Positions 1 through 8,033 are shown, counted from the stretch's first letter. The stretch is DNA of 64,000 nt from Streptomyces sp. BV286 (GCF_019090165.1 NZ_JAHRIB010000024.1:1-64000), one strand, 5' to 3'. Translations and numbers: made by a program. Notes: generated by a model not told the origin, from the sequence alone.

Positions 1-54
1 CTGGCACCCCGCGCCGCCGCCGGACCGCCACGGGGCCGGACCGCGGCAGGCGGT

Positions 55-115
55 GTCACGCGATGTCTGCCTCACCTGGTCCCGGTCACGCGATGTCCTG
101 CATCACCTGGTCCCG
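55..115. repeat. Tandem duplication of the sigma gene 3' end
   Basis: Bases 55-84 and 85-115 are two adjacent, nearly identical 30/31-bp copies (gtcacgcgatgtc...cacctggtcccg), differing by about three positions including one indel. The right copy holds the last codons and stop of the sigma-factor gene on the minus strand; the left copy is the non-coding duplicate just downstream of that stop. Confidence 0.85.
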
Positions 116-880
116 CAGTCGGTTGCAGCAGCGGCTGATCAGCCGGGAGACGTGCATCTGGGAGATGCCGAGCTGTTCGGCGATGCGGCTCTGGGTCATG
201 TCACCGAAGAACCGCATGTAGAGGATGGCCCGTTCGCGTTCGGGCAGGGCCTCCAGACGGGGCTTGACCGCCTCGCGGTCGATCACCACGTCGAGGGCCG
301 GGTCGGCCGAGCCCAGGGCGTCGCTCAGCGAGTATCCGTCCTGGCTGCCCGGCAGTTCGGCGTCGAGCGAGAGCGCCGTGAAGCTCTCCAGAGCCTCCAG
401 ACCGGCGCGTACGTCGTCCTCGCTCATCTGCGCGTGCTGGGCGATCTCGGCGATGGTGGGCTGGCGGCCGGGGATCGTCTGGGACAGGTCCTGGCGCGCG
501 AAGCGGACACGGTTGCGCAGGTCCTGGACCCGGCGCGGTACGTGCAGGGTCCACATGTGGTCGCGGAAGTGACGCTTGATCTCGCCGGTGATGGTCGGAA
601 CGGCATAGCTCTCGAAGGCGTTGCCGAGCTCGGGGTCGTAGCGGTCGACGGCCTTGACCAGGCCGAGCGCCGCGACCTGCCGCAGGTCGTCGAAGCTCTC
701 GCCCCGGCTCCGGAACCGGCCTGCCAGGCGTTCGGCCATGGGGAGCCAGGCCTCGATGATCTGGTCGCGCAGGGCGTCGCGCGGGCCGCCCGGAGGCAGC
801 GAAGCGAGCTTGCGGAAGTCCTCGGCGGTGTCGGGGGCGTCGTCGTGGGGGTGGTGCCGGGCGCTCGCGTGAGTTCGCAT
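86..880 (-). CDS. SigB/SigF-family RNA polymerase sigma factor
   Basis: A 264-residue sigma-70-type factor of the stress/sporulation SigB/F/G group. Region 2 contains DDLRQVAALGLVKAVDRYDP and then ITGEIKRHFRDH (2.3-2.4, melting and -10 contacts). Region 3 follows. Region 4 has LPERERAILYMRFF and a helix-turn-helix QSRIAEQLGISQMHVSRLI for -35 contacts. The ATG at 880 is chosen because AAGGGAG lies 8 nt upstream; the frame is open further upstream without a good ribosome site. Known family members are controlled by anti-sigma and anti-anti-sigma proteins; none is encoded beside it here. Sigma-B-type promoters upstream of several neighbouring genes (1434-1458, 1907-1931, 3205-3228) suggest local targets. 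The exact paralogue cannot be told from the sequence alone. Confidence 0.93.
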   Translation of the reverse strand: MRTHASARHHPHDDAPDTAEDFRKLASLPPGGPRDALRDQIIEAWLPMAERLAGRFRSRGESFDDLRQVAALGLVKAVDRYDPELGNAFESYAVPTITGEIKRHFRDHMWTLHVPRRVQDLRNRVRFARQDLSQTIPGRQPTIAEIAQHAQMSEDDVRAGLEALESFTALSLDAELPGSQDGYSLSDALGSADPALDVVIDREAVKPRLEALPERERAILYMRFFGDMTQSRIAEQLGISQMHVSRLISRCCNRLRDQVMQDIA

Positions 881-1022
881 GATGCGTGCAACTCCCTTGA
901 GGGGTGCTTTGGTTGGACGGTCAACCGTGAGAGCGCACCCAAGAGCCGGACGGGCACACCCGTGGGCGGGCATTCACCACTCCCACGGACGTGCCTCCTG
1001 TCCGAAGCACTGCTTACGCGCC

Positions 1023-1043
1023 TGCCCCGCGTCATGCGGGGCA
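1023..1043 (-). terminator. Hairpin between small membrane gene and sigma gene
   Basis: TGCCCCGC-gtcat-GCGGGGCA forms an 8-bp perfect stem with a 5-nt loop, lying between the stop of the 1128-1286 gene and the sigma gene start. There is no clear T-run. It may terminate the small gene or sit in the sigma-gene leader. Confidence 0.45.
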
Positions 1044-1127
1044 AACACGGGTGGGTTCGCCGGAGTTCGGAAGGTTTGGGCGTATGCCGTCCGTCGAGGC
1101 GTTCCGTGCGGGAGGTGTTCCGTCCGG

Positions 1128-1286
1128 TCAGTGGCTCAGCGCGGTGCCCTCCGCCTCCATGGGCTGCCGGACCGGGGGAACCGGGAGCAGCCAGTCCTCG
1201 GCCGGGAGCAGCCATTCCTCGTAGCGGCCGAGTGCCAGGACCACGCCCAGCATCACTATCGGGATGAGCACGGCGAGAACCGCCAT
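1128..1286 (-). CDS. Small single-span membrane protein
   Basis: A 52-residue protein starting MAVLAVLIPIVMLGVVLALG: one hydrophobic N-terminal segment (about residues 2-20) followed by a short acidic/aromatic tail with a repeated EWLLPxxDWLLP-like motif. The ATG at 1286 is preceded by AAGGAC at a normal distance. It is divergent from the DUF2795-like gene at 1493. No function can be assigned; it looks like a small inner-membrane protein with a cytoplasmic or surface tail. An in-frame extension upstream lacks membrane-protein character and a ribosome site, so it was not used. Confidence 0.6.
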   Translation of the reverse strand: MAVLAVLIPIVMLGVVLALGRYEEWLLPAEDWLLPVPPVRQPMEAEGTALSH

Positions 1287-1433
1287 GATCCTGTCCTTCC
1301 CCAGGGGGATCGCGGTGAGGAGCGAAGGCCGGGTCTCCCCGTCCCTGAGGGACAAACCCCTCGTGCGGCCCCTTCGCGAAGCCTCCTCGAACCACCCGCG
1401 AACCTCCTCGGACACAACCGGTCCGAACACTCC

Positions 1434-1458
1434 GTGTCGACGTCCGGGGCTCGGGTAC
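1434..1458 (+). promoter_or_regulatory. Sigma-B-type promoter for the 1493 gene
   Basis: GTGT at 1434-1437, 15-nt spacer, GGGTAC at 1453-1458. This fits the known streptomycete SigB-group consensus GNNT-N14-16-GGGTAC/T. It would start transcription near 1465, giving a leader of about 28 nt containing the GGAGGGA ribosome site. Confidence 0.6.
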
Positions 1459-1492
1459 ACGGGCGGCCGGCCCCGAACATCTGGAGGGACAC

Positions 1493-1912
1493 ATGGAGCG
1501 AGGCAGCAACCGCCTCAGCGCCCACCGTGACGAGGAGATGAAGCACGAACTGCAGGGTCTGCTGCGGTCGGGCCATCCGACCCGGGCGGAGGAGTGGAAC
1601 GACCCGGAACCCGTCGCCGACGACGATCCGCCGATCGCCGGAGGACCGGTGCGGCCGGGCACGGACCACGCGCCCGTGGCGGCCGTCCGTCTCGAACTGG
1701 CCCGGCATCTGGGCCGTACGTCGTTCCCCGCGGGCCCCGGCGAACTGGCCGACGTCCTGCGGAGCCAGTACGCGCCGGACGCGCTCGTGGAGCCACTGGA
1801 GCACCTGCCGGAGGAGGCGCGCTACGCCAACGCGCAGGAGCTGGCCGAGGCCGTCGTCCACAGCGGGTCCGGCGGTGCCGTCGCGCCCGGCGAACCGGCG
1901 CCGGACGCATAG
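1493..1912 (+). CDS. DUF2795-like small protein
   Basis: A 139-residue acidic, soluble protein. The central part (about 60-120) reads VRLELARHLGRTSFPAG...LVEPLEHLPEEARYANAQELAEAV, which matches the layout of DUF2795 proteins: a short helical domain with hydroxylated Phe/Pro turn and a conserved L..LP..xY.N..EL motif. The N-terminal 45 residues look disordered. GGAGGGA lies 6 nt before the ATG. A sigma-B-type promoter lies directly upstream, so stress induction is likely. The molecular function of DUF2795 proteins is not known to me. Confidence 0.75.
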   Translation: MERGSNRLSAHRDEEMKHELQGLLRSGHPTRAEEWNDPEPVADDDPPIAGGPVRPGTDHAPVAAVRLELARHLGRTSFPAGPGELADVLRSQYAPDALVEPLEHLPEEARYANAQELAEAVVHSGSGGAVAPGEPAPDA

Positions 1913-1931
1913 CCCGCCGCCTCAGGGGTAC
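1907..1931 (+). promoter_or_regulatory. Sigma-B-type promoter upstream of the DJ-1/PfpI gene
   Basis: GCAT at 1907-1910, 15-nt spacer, GGGTAC at 1926-1931. It fits GNNT-N14-16-GGGTAC and begins inside the last codons of the preceding gene. It would give the PfpI-family gene a leader of about 230 nt. Confidence 0.5.
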
Positions 1932-2170
1932 TGCGGCGACGTGACGACAGGGCATCGGCGTATGTCCTGGTGGCCGGGGACGACGGCAGGACCGTCGGCG
2001 TTCCGACAGGCCCGGGACGACACCCCACGCGCCGTCGAGGGCGGCCACGCGGTCGGCGTGGCCGGCCCGGGCGCTCCTCGCCGTCTCCGAGAACCCGGGC
2101 TCGACCCGGTTGGCCGGAAGGGCATCGGGTGACGCCGCACGAAGCCGCGGAGAAAGGACTGGAAACCCAC

Positions 2171-2728
2171 ATGCGTATCGCGTTTCTGATGGCGCCGGAG
2201 GGCGTCGAGCAGATCGAACTCACCGACCCCTGGCACGCCGTCATCGAAGCGGGTGGCGAGCCCGTGCTGCTGTCGACGGAACCGGGGCAGATCCAGGCGT
2301 TCAACCATCTCGACAAGGCGGACGTGTTCCCCGTGCAGCAGCTCGTGGGTGAGGCCTCGGCCGACTCCTTCGACGGCCTGGTGCTCCCGGGCGGCGTGGC
2401 CAACCCGGACGCGCTGCGCACCGACGAGCAGGCCGTGGCGTTCGTCCGTGACTTCTTCGAGCAGGGGCGCCCGGTCGCCGCGATCTGTCACGCCCCGTGG
2501 ACGCTCATCGAGGCCGACGTGGTCCGCGGCCGCACCCTGACCTCGTGGCCGAGCCTGTGCACGGACATCCGCAACGCGGGCGGCACCTGGGTCGACGAGC
2601 AGGTCTCGGTCTGCGACGCGGGACCCGCGACACTCGTCACCAGCCGCAAGCCGGACGACCTCAAGGCGTTCTGCGAGGCGTTCGTACCGGAGTTCCGGAA
2701 GCACAGCGGTTCCACGAAGCAGGGCTGA
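2171..2728 (+). CDS. DJ-1/PfpI family protein (protease/glyoxalase-like)
   Basis: A 185-residue protein of the type-1 glutamine amidotransferase-like PfpI/YhbO group. MRIAFLMAPEGVEQIEL starts the fold; FDGLVLPGGVANPD is the usual GG loop; AAICHAPWTLIEADVVRGR contains the nucleophile-elbow Cys-His pair (C and H of ICHAP) typical of DJ-1/PfpI enzymes, and SWPSLCTDIRNAGGTWVDE follows as in general stress protein 18 homologues. Such proteins act in protein or nucleotide deglycation or proteolysis under stress; which applies here is open. ATG 2171 is the conserved start; AAAGGA lies about 12 nt upstream. A sigma-B-type promoter lies 240 bp upstream. Confidence 0.88.
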   Translation: MRIAFLMAPEGVEQIELTDPWHAVIEAGGEPVLLSTEPGQIQAFNHLDKADVFPVQQLVGEASADSFDGLVLPGGVANPDALRTDEQAVAFVRDFFEQGRPVAAICHAPWTLIEADVVRGRTLTSWPSLCTDIRNAGGTWVDEQVSVCDAGPATLVTSRKPDDLKAFCEAFVPEFRKHSGSTKQG

Positions 2729-2804
2729 CGCCCGGTCTCGTACGCCGGGACCCTGGCCGTCCGGCCACCGGACACTCCGGCGCCGGACATGCGACTCGAC
2801 CCCG

Positions 2805-2836
2805 ACGGCTCCCGCTCACAGAGCGGGGGCCGTTTC
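2805..2836 (+). terminator. Intrinsic terminator after the PfpI gene
   Basis: ACGGCTCCCGCT / AGCGGGGGCCGT form a 12-bp stem (one G-T pair) with a 5-nt loop, followed by TTTCG. It lies 77 bp after the stop codon and between convergent genes. Confidence 0.75.
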
Positions 2837-2927
2837 GCGTCCGGAGCACCGCCGCCTCGGAACGGGCGAGGCGCTGCGGCGGGCGTCGCCGGGGCCACCC
2901 CGTGCCGGCGGTGGGGCCGGGGAGGGG

Positions 2928-3164
2928 TCACACACCGGTGTCCGGTCGGCGCTCCCGTGCTCCCGTCCGGGTTCTGCCCGGGGTGACCGGGCGGCGGGGG
3001 TTTCGGCGCAGGTACTCGCCCTCCAGCTCGGCCATCCGGACGTTGTGCGTGCGCAGGGCGTCGTTCGAGCCGTGCAGCAGCGTGTCGTGACGGGTGCGGT
3101 GGATCGTCTCCAGCTCTCTCATCAGCTGCTGGTCGTCCAGAACGCCCGGGTCGACTCCGGTCAT
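2928..3164 (-). CDS. Small conserved actinobacterial protein (DUF6158-like)
   Basis: A 78-residue charged protein starting MTGVDPGVLDDQQLMRELE. The body (IHRTRHDTLLHGSNDALRTH, then RMAELEGEYLRR) is predicted helical and resembles the small DUF6158 proteins of actinomycetes; that family name is from memory. The C-terminus is Arg/Thr/Gly rich. The ATG at 3164 is chosen because homologue-like sequence begins there. No strong ribosome site is visible. A sigma-B-type promoter about 40 bp upstream suggests stress control. Function unknown. Confidence 0.7.
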   Translation of the reverse strand: MTGVDPGVLDDQQLMRELETIHRTRHDTLLHGSNDALRTHNVRMAELEGEYLRRNPRRPVTPGRTRTGARERRPDTGV

Positions 3165-3204
3165 GGTGGTAACCCCGATCGTCTTGTCCGTCGGCACGGT
3201 CCGG

Positions 3205-3228
3205 GTACCCCCACCCGGTCGGCCATGC
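3205..3228 (-). promoter_or_regulatory. Sigma-B-type promoter for the DUF6158-like gene
   Basis: Read on the minus strand: GCAT (3228-3225), 14-nt spacer, GGGTAC (3210-3205). It fits GNNT-N14-16-GGGTAC and would give a leader of about 33 nt before the ATG at 3164. Confidence 0.55.
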
Positions 3229-3304
3229 CCCGGGCGGCACCCGGGAGGGGAGGAGCTACGGATCGCGCCCGCCACTCCCACTTTACGAACACCTCGGGCC
3301 CGCA

Positions 3305-3320
3305 CGCCCCCGCAGGGGCG
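3305..3320 (-). terminator. Hairpin downstream of the ABC-F gene
   Basis: CGCCCC-cgca-GGGGCG lies 13 bp beyond the stop of the ABC-F gene. The flanking gttcgccgcgcccctgc (minus strand) resembles a decayed copy of the dispersed element at 34751 and 58041. No T-run follows. Confidence 0.4.
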
Positions 3321-3332
3321 CGGCGAACGGGG

Positions 3333-4952
3333 CTAGCGGGCCCGCTCCACCCGGCGCTCGTCCCACACCGGCTCCGGCGTCTCCCGCACCCGACCGTCGC
3401 TGCCGAACACCAGATACCGGTCGAACGAACGAGCGAACCACCGGTCGTGGGTGACGGCCAGCACCGTTCCCTGATAGGCCTCCAGGCCTTCCTGAAGGGC
3501 TTCGGCCGACTCCAGGTCGAGGTTGTCGGTGGGCTCGTCGAGGAGCAGGGCCGTGGAGCCCTCCAGTTCGAGCAGGAGGATCTGGAAGCGGGCCTGCTGA
3601 CCGCCCGAGAGCCGGTCGAACCGCTGCTCCGCCTGAGCCGTCAGCTCGTACCGCCGCAGCCGGGACATCGCGGCCCCGCGGTCCTGGGCGTGCTCGGTCC
3701 ACAGGATGTCGAGCAGCGGGCGCCCCTCAAGCTCGGGATGGGCGTGGGTCTGCGCGAAGTGACCGGGCACCACCCGCGCGCCGAGCTTCCACTCCCCCGC
3801 GTGCTGCACGTCGCCGCCCGCGAGCAGGCGCAGGAAGTGCGACTTGCCCGAGCCGTTCGAGCCGAGCACCGCGACCCGCTCGCCGTAGAAGACCTCCAGG
3901 TCGAAGGGTTTCATCAGCCCGGTGAGTTCGAGCCCCTCGCACGTCACGGCCCGTACGCCGGTGCGTCCGCCGTGCAGGCGCATCGTGATGTCCTGCTCGC
4001 GGGGCGGCTCCGGCGGCGGACCGGCCTCCTCGAACTTCCGCAGCCGGGTCTGGGCTGCCTGATAGCGCGAGGCCAGTTCATGGCTGATGGAGGCCGCCTG
4101 GCGCAGGCTGAGCACCAGCTTCTTCAGCTGGGCGTGCTTCTCGTCCCAGCGTCGCCGCAGTTCCTCGAAGCGCGCGAAGCGCTCGCGGCGGGCCTCGTGG
4201 TACGTGGCGAAGCCGCCGCCGTGCACCCAGGCGTCGGCGCCCGCGGGCCCCGGCTCCACGCTGACGATCTTCTCGGCGGACCGCGCGAGCAGCTCCCGGT
4301 CGTGGGAGACGAACAGGACCGTCTTGCGGGTCTCGCGCAGCCGCTCCTCCAGCCAGCGCTTGCCGGGGACGTCGAGGTAGTTGTCCGGCTCGTCGAGCAG
4401 GAGCACCTCGTCGGTGCCGCGCAGCAGCGCCTCCAGCACGAGCCGCTTCTGCTCACCGCCCGACAGGGTCCGCACCTCGCGGAACTGCGCCTTGTCGTAC
4501 GGCACGCCGAGGGCGGCCGTGGTGCAGATGTCCCAGAGCGTCTCCGCCTCGTACCCCTGGACCTCCGCCCAGTCCGAGAGCGCCTGCGCGTAACTCATCT
4601 GCGCGGCCTCGTCGTCGACCGTCATGATGGCGTGCTCGGCGCGGTCGACGGCCCCGGCGGCCTCCCGGATCCGGGGCTGGGCGACCGACACGAGCAGATC
4701 GCGCACGGTCGTCTCGTCCCGGACCGATCCCACGAACTGGCGCATCACGCCGAGCCCGCCGCTCACCGTGACGGTGCCGCCATGCGGCTTCAGCTCCCCC
4801 GAGATCAGCCGGAGCAGCGTCGTCTTCCCGGCGCCGTTGGGCCCCACGAGCGCGACCGCCGCCCCTTCGCCCACCCGGAAGGACACGTCGCCGAGCAGCG
4901 CCCTCCCGTCGGGGAGGTAGTACTCAAGGTGCGCGGCTTCGAGATGTCCCAT
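3333..4952 (-). CDS. ABC-F family ATP-binding protein
   Basis: A 539-residue soluble protein with two ABC ATPase domains and no membrane segment. Domain 1: Walker A GPNGAGKTT (about residue 37), signature LSGGEQKR, Walker B VLLLDEPDNYLD. A charged linker of about 80 residues (FARFEELRRRWDEKHAQLKKL onward) is the ABC-F interdomain region. Domain 2: Walker A GSNGSGKS, signature LSGGQQAR, Walker B ALLLDEPTDNLD. ABC-F proteins act on the ribosome as translation factors or as antibiotic-resistance ribosome-protection proteins; the linker alone does not decide which. The ATG at 4952 lacks a ribosome site and is 81 bp from the divergent gene, so the mRNA may be leaderless. Confidence 0.93.
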   Translation of the reverse strand: MGHLEAAHLEYYLPDGRALLGDVSFRVGEGAAVALVGPNGAGKTTLLRLISGELKPHGGTVTVSGGLGVMRQFVGSVRDETTVRDLLVSVAQPRIREAAGAVDRAEHAIMTVDDEAAQMSYAQALSDWAEVQGYEAETLWDICTTAALGVPYDKAQFREVRTLSGGEQKRLVLEALLRGTDEVLLLDEPDNYLDVPGKRWLEERLRETRKTVLFVSHDRELLARSAEKIVSVEPGPAGADAWVHGGGFATYHEARRERFARFEELRRRWDEKHAQLKKLVLSLRQAASISHELASRYQAAQTRLRKFEEAGPPPEPPREQDITMRLHGGRTGVRAVTCEGLELTGLMKPFDLEVFYGERVAVLGSNGSGKSHFLRLLAGGDVQHAGEWKLGARVVPGHFAQTHAHPELEGRPLLDILWTEHAQDRGAAMSRLRRYELTAQAEQRFDRLSGGQQARFQILLLELEGSTALLLDEPTDNLDLESAEALQEGLEAYQGTVLAVTHDRWFARSFDRYLVFGSDGRVRETPEPVWDERRVERAR

Positions 4953-5033
4953 GGTCGCGCATTGTCCGGGGCGGACGGGGGACGGAGCAAACGGATATGC
5001 GAGGTACGGGGCCGCCGGGGTAGACGATGGAGC

Positions 5034-6524
5034 ATGACCGCAGACGTAGACCTCACCGCCACCCGAGCCGGCCATGCCGTGCGCGACCGGCTGCTGGCCC
5101 TGGACTGTCGCCTCTTCCAGGCCGTCGCGGCCCGGCACTGGCCGGGTGCCGACCCGCTGCTGCCGAGGCTGAGCCGCAGCGCCAACCACGGGGTGCTGTG
5201 GTTCGGCGCGGCGGCGGCTCTGGCGGCGACACGCTCCCCGCGGGCGCGCCGTGCGGCCGCCCGCGGTGTCGCCTCGCTCGCCGTGGCCTCGGCCACGATC
5301 AACACCCTGGGCAAGCGCTCCGTACGCCGTCCGCGCCCCCTGCTGGACGGCGTGCCGGTGATGCGGCAGCTGAAGCGGCAGCCGATCACCACCTCCTTCC
5401 CCTCGGGGCACTCCGCGTCGGCGGCGGCCTTCGCGACGGGCGTCGCCCTGGAGTCCCGCCCGCTCGGCGCGGTCGTCGCCCCGGTGGCCGCGGCGGTGTG
5501 CCTGTCCCGTATCTACACGGGCGCGCACTACCCGAGCGACGTGCTCGCCGGGGCCGCCTTCGGCGCGGCCGCCGCGTTCGCCGTACGCGGTCTCGTGCCG
5601 ACCCGTGACCAGCTGCCACCCCCCGGACGCCCCCGCGCGGACGCGCCCGCGCTGCCGGACGGGGAGGGGCTGGTGCTCGTGGCCAACAGGGCGGCGGGCA
5701 CCTGGGAACGCATGCGTGCCATCGGTGACGCCCTGCCGCTCGCGGAGATCGTGGAGTGCGAGCCGGCCGATCTGCGGGCCGAGCTGGAGAAGGCGGCGAG
5801 TCGCGCCACGGTGCTGGGGGTGTGCGGCGGCGACGGCACGGTGAACACGGCGGCGACCGTGGCGCTGCGCCACGGCCTCCCGCTCGCGGTGCTGCCGGGC
5901 GGCACCCTCAACCACTTCGCGCAGGACCTAGGCGTGGAGGACGTGCGCAGCCTGAGCAGTGCGCTGACGGCGGGTGACGCCGTACGGGTGGACGTGGGCC
6001 GGTTCTCCGCCGGTGACCAGGAGGGCTTCTTCCTCAACACGTGCAGCCTGGGCGTCTATCCCGAGCTGGTCCGCGAGCGGGACCGCTGGTCCGGGCGGAT
6101 CGGCGGCTGGCCGGCCGGAGTCGTCGCGGCCCTGCGCGTCCTGCGTCACGACCGTCACCCCCTGCGGGCCGAATTCGACGGCAGGGAAAGGCCGTTGTGG
6201 CTCCTGTTCGCCGGGAACGGCACCTATCACCGGATGGGTCCGCTGCCCGCCCGCCGTTACGACCTCGCGGACGGCCGGCTCGACGTGCGTGTGGTGCACG
6301 GCGGCCGCTTCCCGGCCTTGCGTCTCTTCGCCGCGGCCGCCGCCGGACCGCTGACCCGCTCCCCCGCGCACGCGGCGGTACGCGTCGGCGGCCTGCGCGT
6401 GCAGGGCGTCGAGCCGGGCACCCTGCTGGCCTTCGACGGCGAAGTCACCACGGTGGAGGGCGATGTGACGCTCCAGAAGCTCCCGGAGGCGCTGACGGTC
6501 TACCGGCCGGCCGGTAACCGCTGA
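5034..6524 (+). CDS. PAP2 phosphatase-diacylglycerol kinase-like fusion
   Basis: A 496-residue two-domain lipid enzyme. The N-terminal half is a membrane PAP2 lipid phosphatase: KRSVRRPRP (about 97-105), PSGHSAS (about 122-128) and SRIYTGAHYPSD (about 155-166) are the three PAP2 motifs, set among hydrophobic segments. The C-terminal half is a diacylglycerol/sphingosine kinase-type catalytic domain with GVCGGDGTVNTAA and LPGGTLNHFA. The architecture implies that one polypeptide can both dephosphorylate and phosphorylate lipid head groups (or recycle undecaprenyl- or phosphatidate-type lipids). Substrate unknown. The open frame extends far upstream but the protein clearly starts at MTADVDL; TAGACG 5 nt upstream region resembles a -10 box, so the mRNA may be leaderless. 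Confidence 0.9.
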   Translation: MTADVDLTATRAGHAVRDRLLALDCRLFQAVAARHWPGADPLLPRLSRSANHGVLWFGAAAALAATRSPRARRAAARGVASLAVASATINTLGKRSVRRPRPLLDGVPVMRQLKRQPITTSFPSGHSASAAAFATGVALESRPLGAVVAPVAAAVCLSRIYTGAHYPSDVLAGAAFGAAAAFAVRGLVPTRDQLPPPGRPRADAPALPDGEGLVLVANRAAGTWERMRAIGDALPLAEIVECEPADLRAELEKAASRATVLGVCGGDGTVNTAATVALRHGLPLAVLPGGTLNHFAQDLGVEDVRSLSSALTAGDAVRVDVGRFSAGDQEGFFLNTCSLGVYPELVRERDRWSGRIGGWPAGVVAALRVLRHDRHPLRAEFDGRERPLWLLFAGNGTYHRMGPLPARRYDLADGRLDVRVVHGGRFPALRLFAAAAAGPLTRSPAHAAVRVGGLRVQGVEPGTLLAFDGEVTTVEGDVTLQKLPEALTVYRPAGNR

Positions 6525-6687
6525 CCTCCGCCTCACCACCCGCCGACACCGTCCGCCGGCTCCGGTGCTGGCACTCACCTGTCCGAATGCCAAGACGCGG
6601 GTCTCACAATTCGACATGGCGGCGTAACGTGACACGTACCCTGCGGAGTCGCTCCGCGGGCTCGTACGAGGGAACGGGGACGCCGCC

Positions 6688-7503
6688 ATGCCGAAGGAGA
6701 CCGCCGTCTACACGCACGGCCACCACGAGTCCGTACTGCGCTCCCACACCTGGCGCACGGCCGAGAACTCGGCGGCGTATCTCCTCGGCTCGCTGAAGCC
6801 CCACATGCGGATCCTGGACATCGGCTGCGGGCCGGGCACCATCACCGCCGACCTGGCCGAACTGGTCCCGGACGGTCACGTCACCGGCGTCGACCACGCG
6901 CCGGGCATCCTGGACCTGGCCCGCGCCACCGCGGCCGAACGCGGCCTGCGGAACGTCGAGTTCGCGGTGGCGGACGTCCACGCGCTGGACCACCCGGACG
7001 ACACCTTCTGCGTGGTCCACGCCCACCAGGTGCTGCAGCACGTCGGCGACCCGGTGCAGGCGCTGCGGGAGATGTACCGGGTCACGAAACCGGGTGGGTT
7101 CGTCGCCGTCCGCGATTCGGACTACGCGGCGATGACCTGGTACCCCCCGTCCCGCGGCATGGACGACTGGCTGGACCTGTACCGGCGGGTGGCCCGCGCC
7201 AACGGCGGTGAGCCGGACGCCGGGCGGCGCCTGAAGTCCTGGGCCCTTGCGGCCGGCTTCGAGGACGTCACCGCCTCCTCGAGCACCTGGTGCTACTCCA
7301 CGGCCGAGGAGCGTGACTGGTGGAGCGGCCTGTGGGCGGACCGCACGGTCGCCTCCGCCTACGCGGACCGCGCCACGGAGGGCGGCCACGCCACCGCGGA
7401 GCAACTGCACGCGGTGGCGGACGCCTGGCGGGAGTGGGGCCGGCAGGAGGACGCATGGTTCTCCGTCCTGCACGGGGAGATTCTGTGCCGGAAACCGGCC
7501 TGA
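6688..7503 (+). CDS. Class I SAM-dependent methyltransferase
   Basis: A 271-residue UbiE/COQ5-type methyltransferase. Motif I is ILDIGCGPGTITADLA (about residues 42-57), followed by the acidic loop VTGVDHAPGILDLA, motif II VEFAVADVHALDHPD and post-motif LREMYRVTKPGGFVAVRD. The C-terminal 100 residues are Trp-rich (ERDWWSGLWADR, DAWREWGRQEDAWF) and probably form the substrate lid. Substrate not predictable. It stands alone between the lipid-kinase fusion gene and the convergent gvp operon. GGGGA lies about 10 nt before the ATG. Confidence 0.9.
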   Translation: MPKETAVYTHGHHESVLRSHTWRTAENSAAYLLGSLKPHMRILDIGCGPGTITADLAELVPDGHVTGVDHAPGILDLARATAAERGLRNVEFAVADVHALDHPDDTFCVVHAHQVLQHVGDPVQALREMYRVTKPGGFVAVRDSDYAAMTWYPPSRGMDDWLDLYRRVARANGGEPDAGRRLKSWALAAGFEDVTASSSTWCYSTAEERDWWSGLWADRTVASAYADRATEGGHATAEQLHAVADAWREWGRQEDAWFSVLHGEILCRKPA

Positions 7504-7516
7504 CCTCCCTCGTCAC

Positions 7517-7536
7517 GGGACCCCGTTACGGGGCCC
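7517..7536. terminator. Hairpin between methyltransferase and gvpK (convergent)
   Basis: GGG-a-CCCCG-tta-CGGGG-CCC folds as a stem with one bulged A and a 3-nt loop, 14 bp after the methyltransferase stop and 53 bp from the gvpK stop. It could act in both directions. No T-run. Confidence 0.4.
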
Positions 7537-7589
7537 AGGGGCACGCTGGTACCGCTGCTGGTAACGCTGTTAGCCCCCTGTCGGCAGCC

Positions 7590-8033
7590 CTACTCCCGGG
7601 GAAGCAGTGGCCCGAGTGGCCCGAGGTCCAGATTCAGGTCCTCGGGCCGCAGTCCGTAGCGGTCACGCAACTCGGCCATCCGGTCGTCCAGGAGCATCAG
7701 GGTGAGACCGATCCGCTCCTCCTGCTCCTCCGTCAACTCGCCCGTGTCGAAGCGGCGTACGGCCTGCCGCTCCATCAACTGCCGCAGCAGCTCGACCACG
7801 GTCAGCACGAGCTTGACCAGATCCCGCTCCACGGTGTCCGGTTCGAGGTCGAGACGGTTGCGTCGGGTCTTGCCGGCGGGGCCGGCCCCGGTTCCCCGGG
7901 ACGGCCCCTCACCAGGCGTCCTCCCGGCGGCCGCGGCACCGGCCCCGCCGCCGACGGCCGGCTCGCCGCCGGCCCTCCCGGGAACCGCCCCGCCGCTCTC
8001 CGCGTAGGTCCGGCCGGTCGTCTCCCCGCTCAC
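7590..8033 (-). CDS. gvpK: Gas vesicle protein GvpK
   Basis: A 147-residue protein. After about 55 Gly/Ala-rich disordered residues comes the GvpK domain: RLDLEPDTVERDLVKLVLTV, LLRQLMERQAVRRFDTGELT, QEERIGLTLMLLDDRMAELRDRYGL. GvpK is a minor gas-vesicle component or assembly factor required for vesicle formation in haloarchaea and bacteria. It is the last gene of the operon; its GTG start overlaps the gvpS stop by four bases, so translation is coupled. The Gly/Ala-rich N-terminal extension is not part of the conserved GvpK core. Confidence 0.93.
   Translation of the reverse strand: MSGETTGRTYAESGGAVPGRAGGEPAVGGGAGAAAAGRTPGEGPSRGTGAGPAGKTRRNRLDLEPDTVERDLVKLVLTVVELLRQLMERQAVRRFDTGELTEEQEERIGLTLMLLDDRMAELRDRYGLRPEDLNLDLGPLGPLLPRE

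Noticed and set aside
3045..5033. Long open frame fused upstream of the PAP2-kinase gene (would give over 1100 residues)
   Set aside because: It runs antisense through the ABC-F gene, has low-complexity shadow composition, and the recognised protein begins at 5034.
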